Below are positions 1 to 9,800 of a DNA stretch of 64,000 nucleotides, piece by piece (position 1 is the stretch's first letter; each line of letters begins with the position of its first letter). The notes below the pieces were generated by a model. That model searched no databases. It worked only from the letters and a program-made list of their open reading frames with translations, and had not been told where the DNA came from. Source of the DNA: Undaria pinnatifida (Eukaryota; Sar; Phaeophyceae; Laminariales; Alariaceae); the NCBI GenBank assembly GCA_012845835.1, contig JABAKD010000006.1, positions 10,040,692 to 10,104,691 on the forward strand, given 5' to 3'. A program made the translations under genes and the position numbers.

Positions 1-769
1 GCTGACGTGGTCCCTGGTGAAGTGGCCGCTGCCCCCATCTGCCGGGGCCGCCCCCTGGCCGCCGACCGAGTCGTGCGCGTCGACGAGGACATGGCTCAAC
101 AATCCTCAGATAATTTATCGTCACCTCAATTTTTCTCGCTTTTGGTCCGGTGACGAAGACAATGCGTCAGAAGGGCGATATCATACTCCGTTTATTATCG
201 GGTCTCAAATCACGGAGGCATGTCTGCTTTGATTTTATTTGCTCTCCGATTTTACGCGAGGCGTAACTATTATTGTGTTTTCGACAAAGTGATTCCAGTC
301 AAAGCTTGAGCTACGTGATCAGACCACCACACGCTGTCGTTTGCCATGGACCAACGCCACCGCAGGGGAGGTACACCCCTTTCTCGAATCCCACTAGGTA
401 CCCAGTTTAGGCCGAAAAAATAAAAACGTGCCTAGGACATACTAGGGGCACATGGTCTATTAGTGCAGCATACACAACAATTCCACGGCGGTGCACATAC
501 ATCGGAACACAATAATAGTGTGGTGGCACAACACCGGTAGGCACTCGCGCGACTGGCTCTCAATTTCTGAAATCATGGATGCTAGTGGCCCCCATCACAC
601 TTACGCCCCCCCACCCCACGATTGGTTTAGCCAATCAATGTGGTGTGGTGCGATTCGTGTGTGCCGAGTCCGCAGTTAAAAATTATTGGATTGCACCAGA
701 GGCGTGTACCAGCGCATGAGTTGTACAGCAGCCAGATTTTGCCCCCCACGAGAAAGGATGGAGAAAGGA
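1..769. other. Intergenic, nothing recognised
   Basis: No convincing coding frame, RNA gene or repeat was found. Short open frames here have no domain-like content and lie in every frame. Confidence 0.4.
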
Positions 770-1046
770 TGCCTGCAACGATAGAGGTCCACCACGTTTT
801 TTCAAATACTACCCCTCAATTTATTTAGGAGCGTAAGGTCTCTCCCAACAAAAACTGATATGTCGAAAAAAAACAAAACTGCTAGGTAGACCAGAAATTT
901 CAGAATCCCATGGAGGCTAAAATATACAAAACGAGAATCGTGCAAAATAACAAAAATGGACGAATTTAATATGTCGACTTTGGGTCAAGGAAACCCCGTC
1001 ATTCAAAAAAACGTTTCACACAAAGAGTGCTAACTCTATCCTAGCA
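770..1046 (+). mobile_element. Family B MITE (diverged copy)
   Basis: The left end reads GCAACGATAGAGGTCCACCA and the right end carries the inverse (AGTGCTAACTCTATCCTAGCAC). Between them are the family B internal words: 'actacccctcaattt', 'taaggtctctccc', 'gggtcaaggaaaccccgtcattc'. Non-coding, so mobilised in trans if at all. It is one of the more diverged copies in the window. Confidence 0.7.
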
Positions 1047-1370
1047 CTGGTCACAGTTTTCGCGTATTTTGTGTGTGAAATGACTACAAGCGGAACGTCG
1101 TTGTATATCGAAACGATTGCCGTGGTAGCAGCAAGCCCTGACATGATGAGCCGATGACCCATACTCTGCAACCCGCGCAATCGGAGCATCACACACACAT
1201 TTTGTGAAGTATTGCTTCGATGGAACCGTCGATCTCACATGTGATGTGCAATACATATTCCGAGGAAAAAAAAGCCTCTGTTTTCTTCTCGCATTGCATA
1301 GCGCGGCAGGCTGTACGACCGTAACCGACACCCCACGCCAACTACTCGAAGAATTGCAACATGGGTTACC

Positions 1371-1636
1371 AGGCTACGGTAGGGGGGTCCCCTTCTGGGC
1401 CTTTCATTTCGGTAGCTAGGGGTCACTCGCGCGAGTAACCCCTTTGTTTGTATGCGGTCTTACGTTTTGTTCATGTTTTTATTGAACGGAATCAATCGGC
1501 AATGAATGCAAAGATGATCTAGGCTGCGCCAAAACAACCGCCTACACACTACCTTCATCCATGAGGTACAGAGTCACTCGTGCGACTGGCTCAAACACAC
1601 CGGTGAAATCGGGGTACCCCCCCTACCGTAGCCTTG
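1371..1636 (+). mobile_element. Family A MITE, intact
   Basis: Outer ends are inverted: GGCTACGGTAGGGGGG at the left and CCCCCCCTACCGTAGCC at the right. Inside each end lies a second hallmark: the near-palindrome GGGTCACTCGCGCGAGTAAC on the left and 'aggtacagagtcactcgtgcgactggctc' on the right. About 266 bp with no coding capacity. This is the reference copy for family A here. Confidence 0.8.
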
Positions 1637-1968
1637 GATGCCATCACTACTCGCGTACTCTAGACCTCGTATTTTTGTCTTGTGATTCTCGCACAACAAC
1701 ACTTAGCCTCGCAAGTGCATGTACGTACGTGCTGCTGTGTTTGCCCTCGCCCCCGCATTCAGACAAGTCGCTATCGAGCCTCGGACAACAAGTTCTTCAA
1801 CTGTTGTAGCTGCCAGTGACTTGGCATTTCTTCCACCGGGGGAAAGGACCCTGCAATTTTTCGCAGGGTCAGCGATGGTCCCCGAAACGATTGTGCGTTG
1901 CTCAATCAATGGATCAATGATACGCAGCTATCTATAGCGCGGTACCTAATAGATTGACAGCAAAATAT

Positions 1969-2228
1969 CGCCTCTGTGTTTTCGGAGGTCCTTTTTTTTC
2001 GGGTTTTTAGACCTCTCTCTCCCAAAATTTGATGTGGAGAAAAATTGAAACTGCTACCGGATGAAGCACCTCAATGCACCTCAATGATCATGGCCTAGGT
2101 ACACAACGAGAATCAAGGCAAAAAATAAGTACGAAATTCCGACGATTTTATTAGTAGGTTATGGAGCCCCGTCATTCAGACACGTTTTCAGACGAAAAGT
2201 GCCACTTCTATCGATCGTAGCACGAGTT
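1969..2228 (+). mobile_element. Family B MITE (left end eroded)
   Basis: The internal family B words are clear ('gacctctctctcccaaaa', 'actgctaccggatga', 'tcatggcctaggtacacaac', 'ggagccccgtcattcagac', 'tttcagacgaaaagtg'). The right TIR is present as CCACTTCTATCGATCGTAGC, with a 4-base duplication (ATCG). The left TIR is poorly preserved, so the start is approximate. Confidence 0.65.
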
Positions 2229-2786
2229 TGTGTTTGTTTTTATTTGTTTGACGATGAAAGTGTTTCGACGCCTTTCACCATCGAGAGGTGATCTTGTTTC
2301 ATTTCAGCACCGTTGCCTTGCTGACTAGTACGAATGATGGTTTTTTATCCAGTTTTCTTCGCGCATACACAGTACATCTTGCTCGTCGTTCTAACATCAA
2401 ACCATATTTATTTGGTGCTCGTAACGGTCGATCGCGGGTGAATTCCGCTAAGCTGCTGCTGCCACTTACGTCGCGGATTCCGCGTTTTATTCATCCATCG
2501 ACAGTCTGCTGACGTTGCACGTACCAGCACGAGTGGAGTAAAAATACCAGACTGTACGGGTGACAATTGTTCCAGAAGTTATTTTTCGCGCGCTAAAGGA
2601 ATTGTTTGAAAGGGTGTCATTCCCTGCGCCTGCTCAAAGGGTGCCACTTCCTGCGCCTGCTGACGCTGTACGTGCGTGGGTGAAAGTGAATGCTGGCGAA
2701 AAACGTTCTCCTTCACAAACGTTTTAAGAATTCCATCCGAGGATGAGACTTTCTTACTTCCGGGATGTTTCAACATCATATGTGAG
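2229..2786. other. Intergenic, nothing recognised
   Basis: No feature found apart from a short imperfect direct repeat near 2605-2665 ('gggtg(t/c)ca(t/c)t(c/t)cctgcgcctgct', two copies). Confidence 0.35.
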
Positions 2787-3054
2787 GACCAAGACTACGG
2801 TAGGGGGGGTACCCCCTTTTTCACTAAAAACTTGAGCCAGTCGCACGAGTGACTCTGTACCTCACGGATGAAAATGGTTTAGGCACTTGTTTTGGAGCAG
2901 CTTAGATTACCTTTGCATTGCGGATTGATTTCGTCAATATAAAACATTAAGAAAACGAAAGATCGCAAAATAACAAATGGGTTACTCGCGCGAGTGACCC
3001 CTAGCCACTGAAATTCAAGGCCCAAAAAGGGACCCCCCTACCGTAGCCTGGGTC
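2787..3054 (-). mobile_element. Family A MITE, intact, inverted
   Basis: Same TIRs as the copy at 1371 but in the opposite orientation: GACCAAGACTACGGTAGGGG at the left and CCCCCTACCGTAGCCTGGGTC at the right. The inner hallmarks are the 'gccagtcgcacgagtgactctgtacctca' arm on the left and GTTACTCGCGCGAGTGACCC on the right. It lies about 0.6 kb upstream of the putative first exon of the LNR gene. Confidence 0.8.
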
Positions 3055-3099
3055 TAAGAATAAAAAAGACTGTATGTAGCGAAAGTAGGGTTGGATCTA

Positions 3100-3639
3100 T
3101 AATTTCGTCGCTTTTGGAGCTCTGTTTCACTGGCGTACAACACACCGAGCATGTACCCGACCCAGACCTAATCGCATGTCATGGATCATTTTCCTCGCGT
3201 ACCAGCTGCCTGACTGCTTGCAGTATTGACACAGCACAACAATAATAGCTGAGAGCACACAAACTCGAGAGGTGTAGCTTGGAGAGTATGACATGGATGA
3301 CCGGCGTCGAAGTGTATCAGTGGGCCACCCCGGGGCCCGCTGCTACGACGGTGTCCTCTCGCTCGTTTGGTGTCGTGGAGAATGTGTCGTTCTGAAAAGC
3401 TCCTCGTACTTGAGCTCTTGCGCCATGCTGGGCACAGACGGTGACAACATGAGAGCTCGGGTATCATTTTTATTTTCCCAACACCGTGATTGATTGCAGC
3501 AGCAGCGCGGTGTGAGGCCGCCGCCTCAGTGTAGGTGTCAAGCACCGGGAGTGCTAATAGTTGAGCGCGCCTGCGGGGTGATGGCGTACGCGGGGCGCAG
3601 CAGGAGCAGAAGCAGCAGCAGCAGCTGACGACAAGAGAA
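3100..3639 (+). promoter_or_regulatory. Putative promoter and 5' leader of LNR gene
   Basis: This stretch is richer in G+C and CpG than its flanks and ends in a run of CAG triplets directly before an ATG (GACAAGAGAAATGCGAG). It separates an upstream MITE from the first plausible exon. No TATA box or initiator can be assigned by eye. Regulatory function is inferred only from position and composition. Confidence 0.25.
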
Positions 3640-3839
3640 ATGCGAGAAGTTGGTGCCAAAGTGAAAAATGGCAAAAAAAAGTTCAAGCTGGTGTTGTTGC
3701 TGTTGTTGCCGGTGCTGGGGTTGGCGCTCCTGGTATTGTTTGGCAAATATTATGATGCTGGCGCTATCACAGCTGCCGCTATCCGTACTGCCACTTATTG
3801 CGTTACTGCTGGTTGGTGGACCGCGGCGGCGGCGCTGAG
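3640..3839 (+). CDS. Tentative exon 1: signal anchor
   Basis: From an ATG after a CAG-rich leader, the frame encodes a basic stretch (KNGKKKFK) followed by about 18 hydrophobic residues rich in Leu (residues 15-34), as in a type II signal anchor or signal peptide. A possible donor, GAG|GTGAAC, ends the exon in phase 2. That matches an acceptor at TTCAG|4331, which would restore the LNR frame. The donor is weak. A second hydrophobic frame (from 3900, MLMFLCFFLFTLCFG) is an alternative N terminus. There is no direct evidence of transcription. Confidence 0.35.
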
Positions 3840-6800
3840 GTGAACAATTCCAACGCCGCCGATGCTCGGCTGCCTTTGTTTTCCGGCCACGCTGGTTATA
3901 TGCTCATGTTTTTGTGCTTTTTTCTGTTTACGCTTTGTTTTGGGGTTGTTGCTGCACATCCTCACTTTCCCCGACGTGGTTTGAGGCGTAGCCTGCAGGA
4001 AATTGTTTTACCTCAAAATCGATCACACCACCATAACGATTGGAAGGGAAATCACTTGTTTTAGCGAAACGAACGTTCTAGGACGTTTTTTGGCACGTTA
4101 CATTATCTCCCAATATGGTTCTTGATGGCTTCTAACTGGCAAACTGCTTTTTTGCAAACACTATCTAACCTCTCCAAACCTCATTCTTCATGGCTTGTAA
4201 TCTCGGCAGACTGTTCAGGCTCGGATTAACGTTGGAATCGCTCCGCGGACAACGCCGTCTCCACTACGTCAAACCGACGTCAATCCATGAAGGTCCACCG
4301 CTACCTTGCCATTGGTCGCGCAACATTCAGCTCTGCAGGAATATTTCTTTCGGACAACGTTGGCGCCACCAGCAGCAGCGATTTACCCTCGATTATCTCA
4401 ACGGGTTCATTCCCAGTTGGTTGTGTCACCGAACACATCGCCAACGGCTACTGCGACCTGTTCAACAACATTGAGGACTGCGGTGGTAAGCTGGTGGGGT
4501 GCTGAAATGAAACGACGACGTAGAAACAAGCAGACAGCGGGACCGGGGAAATCCCCTCCCCTCGCCCGTCCTATTATCGGTGTTCATAGGGGTAGCAAAG
4601 GCGTATTTATGCGGAGAAAAAGTGGGCAGCGCATGACCCCTTCCCTCGCATCGTTTCATCCTTTTCACATAACACATTACTTGTTTCGTGAGAGTGACCA
4701 CGAAAGAAGATACGACATCATCACGCGCGTCGAGGAAACTTTCGGTTGAGCTTTTGATTTCGAAGGAAGGCAGGTCGTTTCTTTTCTGCATTCCCATTGC
4801 GATGCCCCTGTCTGTGGTATCGTTCACGCCGTACATATGTACCCATTTTAGTGCCGGACTGCTTTCGTGGTATACTTTTTGTCACCCCTTGTTGCTTTCG
4901 AGCTCAATTAGAAAGAGTTGTTACCGTCGGCGACCTCCTGAAAAAGCCACGTAGTCACAGGTGGCGGTACGAATATGTAGACTATAGATAAATTCCAAGT
5001 ACTCATGTCTATCCAACGCGGGTTCAGCACTGAAGGTCGGAATCTGTGTTTTGTGGGTTGGATTTGTGATACACGTCAAGCACACTGAAAATCATAGCGT
5101 GTAAAGATCGACTGCAGATGAACAGTCGTTGTTGGATGCACGCTACGATAGAGTTGCACCACATATCTTCCTGAGGTTCCTCAATGGGGGAGCTTAAGGC
5201 CTCTGGCGAAAACAGAACTGTTACCGGTTCAAAAATCCCATGAGCCTATGTATACGACGAGAATCATGCCAAGGAAAATGGTTATTCCCGACGATTTTGG
5301 GTTAAGGAGCCCCGTCATGCAGGACCCATTTCAGACGAAAAATGACACCTCTATCGTATCACGCGTCGTTGACTGTTGCGCTTAGGAATCGTTTAAGTGT
5401 CCAATCTCGTGCTTAAAATCTAGCAGTCAGGAGGAGGTCAAGAACGGAGGTGTCGTCGCCATCTGCAGCTCCGGGCCGTAGCGGCATCGTTTACAAAAAT
5501 GATCCACAGGCGCAGAATACCGGCAAAAATGTGGCCCTTGCGCCATAAAGAGCCCGATAAAAACAATGCTTCGAAACAGCACGAGGAAAAAAAGAAAATC
5601 CACAACTATTACAGTGAAGTGTAGGATTTGTTTAGCAGATTTTGGACCAGAACGAAAATAATTCGTTGTTTATGTTGACCAGAAGGATGGAAGAGTTGAA
5701 ATTCAAGGAAAGATGATGATAAGAACTTTTGTATACCTCCGAGAAGGCAATCAAACCAAACGTCCGTAAGCTTGAGAGGAACAGGTAGGTCGTTGAACTC
5801 ACGGGAAGGATTATGTAAGTCTGGGTATTGGGCAAATAATAATGACAACGGAGAACAGAACAACCTGATGAGATAATCATTCTCAGGAGCTAACTTTCAG
5901 AGCTCGCAAAACACAGGAGTCCCACGCAAAAGGCGCGAGACCTCAGCTGACCATCCAACGTCGTTATCGAGAAGACGTTACAGTCTGGCGATTGCACGCG
6001 AATCTACCAGGAATTGCCGTAGAGTCTCTTCTCCGTAGGTGTTCTGGCCATCAGGGGTCCCGGGATTTCTGAGAGTGGGTGCGCGAGCAAATATCTACTG
6101 AAGGATGGTGTCTAGGTCACATCGGAAAAAACCAAATGTGGAGGGATCCGCAAAAAGACGAATGAAAAATGTTGAAACCGATAAACCCGCAGAGAAGGAG
6201 GGGCGCGACGGACCGTGGGAATAGTGATTTACACGGTAGCCTCATTCATGATAACGAAGGTATTGTCACAAAGAGCAGGCAGTTTGACCATGAGCGAAAA
6301 TATTCAAATCAGGTGCACAAAAGGTGGGTGTGAGCAGATCACGGTAGGCTGTATTACACCCACAGATACATGTGTAGCACATGCGAAGACATATATATAT
6401 ATGTATATTATAAAAAATGAAAATACACTCCTCCAGCTGTGAGATCGAAGATTTCGTCGAAACTCATCTTTGCAAGCTGTGTGTGATACTCCGATCGCGC
6501 GCATTACGAGTTGTATGTCCTCATTAAGGATATAGGTCGGCGACTCCCCTTACAACTACAGTGTAGCTATCAGGGTCAACATGATGATTTTAGTCAGTCT
6601 GTGCGCGGAAACTATAAACCCGTTTCTGAGGGGGACAAAATCTGACAGCTGTGAAGGGAAATGTATCCTTTTATCAAGTAAATCTTGTAAGCCGAATAAC
6701 CGGTGAGGGGGGTGGGGCGGAGTTTTGAAGGACGTGGGGGCCTGGTTTTGATCAAAAGCGAGCGGGTTTGGAGGGGAGGGGGGGGGGGGAAAGGGGGCAA

Positions 6801-9800
6801 TTTGTGCATGTAAGCTATAAATCCTTTCGAGGGGATATATCTGACGGTTTTGGCACCAGTTTATTATTGGGGGGGTGGGGCGGGGGGGGGGGGGGGGCGG
6901 GGGGGGCAGCTCAATATGTGCCTGGAAACTATACATTATTTTGAGGGGATAAATGTGACGGTTTAGGAAATAATGCATCAGTTTATCATATATATCCTGG
7001 GGTAAGTCGTACAATCAGTGGGTAAAGAGAGGGTGGAGTGTTCGAGGGGGTGGGGTTGGGATGGGTTGGGGGGGAGGTGGGGAGTGGGGGCGGGGGGGGG
7101 GGGGGGGGGGGAGAAAGGGCTTTATGTGAGGGGTTTGTTATACGTGTGGTGCTAGGTCTAGGCGATGGTGCGGGTGATGGGGAAGAAGGGGGCGTTCGAG
7201 GCGGGGGGGGGGGGACACAGCGGCATGGGTGGCTCTCGAAAGATAATGAGGTGATATCCTGTGCGTGAAGTGTTTATTAATGTGGCGGATGTCGATATTT
7301 GGTGGGGCGTTTGAGTAAGGGAGAACAAGAGGGGGGGGGGGGGAGAGATTTTTTAGGAGGTTTAGGTCACAAATATTATTCAAATACACTTCGGCTGTGA
7401 GATCAAAGATATGTAGCAGCTTGTTATACACGTGGTGCTAGGTCTAGGCGATCGTGCAGGTGGTTAGAAAAGAGGGGGTCGGAGGGGGGGGAGGGGGGGG
7501 GGGGAAACTTATATATATGCCAACGTTTTACGTACATGTTGAAAAAAAAATGAAATAAAATCGCGTACACTCCGAGAGCACATGGCATATGATCATAGCG
7601 CTGTAGACGGCACAACCGCGCATGAAAAGCTGTTCGGTTAGTTACTATATAGTATACTGCATGTAGAAGCATAAGCTGACGGTGAGGCTGAGGCTGAGGG
7701 TAAAGGTGCCTGGCAGTGGCATGTATGTATATAGTCTATATACATGCTTAAACGCCCCACCTAATACCGAAATCCGCCATAGAAATAAACACTTCCACAC
7801 CTTGGATATCGCCTCCTTATCATTTTAGAGCCGTCCATGCTGCTGCTTCAATTCCTACCCACCCCCCGCCACCAACACCCCCTCCTTCCCCACCACCCGC
7901 ACCTTCGCCTAGACCTATCACCACGCGTATAGCAAACCCCTACATCTATGCGACCTAAAGCCCACCCCCCCCCGCCCCCCACTTTCCCCTGCCCCTCCCC
8001 CACAAGAAGGGTTCATAGTTTCCACGCACAAATTAGGCTACCTCCTCAGCCCCGCCTCCGTCCCCCCTCCAACCCCGCTCGCGTTTGATCAAAACCAGCC
8101 CCCCACGTCGTTCGAAACTCCGCCCTCCCCTCACCGGTTATTCGACCTACTACAGGATTAACTTGATAAACGGATACATTTCCCTCCACAGCTGTCATAA
8201 TTTTTCCCCCTCAGAAACGGGTTTCATAGTTCCCGCCCACAGACTGACTAACATTACCCTGTTGACCCTGATAGCTACACTGCAGTTGTAAGGGGAGTCG
8301 CCGACCTGTATCCGTAATATGGACACGCAACCCGTAATACGCGCAATCGGAGTATGACACACCGCTTGCAAAGATGAGTTTCGACAAAATCTTTGACCTC
8401 ACAGCTGGAGCGTATTTTCATTTTATATAATATAGTCGTGTCATGTCATGTTCATAACTGTACGTATGTCACCACGATGACAGCATACAAAGTCCCTATC
8501 ACAAAATCGTGTTGTACATTTTCCACGCACAGCTTGAACAACGTCATCCTGTTGACCCTGGTACAAGCTACTTCTAATGGAAGTCGCCGACCTGTATGTA
8601 CATATATGTATATTTAATGAGGACACACACCCAGCAACACACGCGATCCGTGTATCACACACAGCAGCTTGCAAAATACGAGTTTTTCGCGACTCGTCGA
8701 CTCTTTTGGTGCCTCCTCCAACACAATCCCCTGCAGCACTTGTCCGGTTGTTGCTAATGTCCCCATCGTCAGTACTGTCACCGTTCTTTTGACAGTCTGT
8801 CTGGTGGTTTTTTCTCCCATACTCATCCGTGCGCATCGTTCCTGTGAAGCCTGGACATAATATTATAATGGAGGAGAATAGGATACCGCCTCCCAGGATA
8901 TATAAAAGTAAGTGAGGCAAAAAAATGTATGAGACCCAGTCATATATTAAACTACCACCTGCACGACCTCATAGGCCTAGCACCACGCGTACAGCAAGCA
9001 CCAAAATATGTGAGACCTAAACCTGTTAAAACCCTTCCCCACCACAAAGAGAATTCAACCCCCCGCCCCCTCCCCCTCCCCTTCCCCCTCCCTCCCCCCC
9101 CCTCTTCCCCACCCCTTTCCCCCCTCCTTCCCCCCCCCTCCTGCATTATTTTTCATTTTATTCCCCTCTCCGTCTTGCTCAAACCCCCCACCTAACATCG
9201 AAATCTCCTCATTATCTTTTTAGAGCCATCCATGCCGCTGCTCCAATTCATCCTCCTCACCCCTCCTCCCCCACCACCCGTTTATATAATAATAGTAACA
9301 ACCTGCTACAGTCCTGTTGTTCACGTTTCTTTTGGTTTGTAAGGGCATTATCATTTGATCTGTCATGTGTAACGAAGTACAAAAATTTACTTTTTTTTTT
9401 CGTGAATCGAATCGAATTCGATTGGATTTGACGGAAACATACCAGGTATAAATTTGGTTCCTATCGGGAAACCACGTACAAGTTTATAGTCAATGTGTTT
9501 TTTTTCTGATCGGAACAACGCAGATATGCCGTGACGGCGATGCAGATATATTACCATCATCGATTTCTTGAGCTATCTTTTTTCTTTTCTCGGTAGCCTC
9601 GGTTCTTTGTCGTGGCACTTTTGTTTTTGTTATCGACCCAGACTACGGTAGGGGGTTGTGTTATTTTTTGTGGCATTTTGCTGCAGGGGCTCGGAGTCAC
9701 TCGCGCGAGCAACCCCTCTATTCCTTGCCGTCTTAAGTTCTCTTGTTGATGTTCACTCATGCGACGATAGAGGTGCACCAGTTGTTTTTTTTAATACTAC

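Noticed and set aside
3186-3746. 186-codon open frame on the minus strand upstream of and across the LNR gene start
   Set aside because: It overlaps the proposed promoter and exon 1 in a G+C-rich stretch, is rich in Ser, Cys, Arg and Pro without a domain, and its Cys runs come from the CAG triplets read in reverse.
7726-7744. Perfect palindrome TGTATATAG-T-CTATATACA in the spacer of the foldback element
   Set aside because: AT-rich palindromes of this size are expected often in such DNA. No linked feature supports a function.
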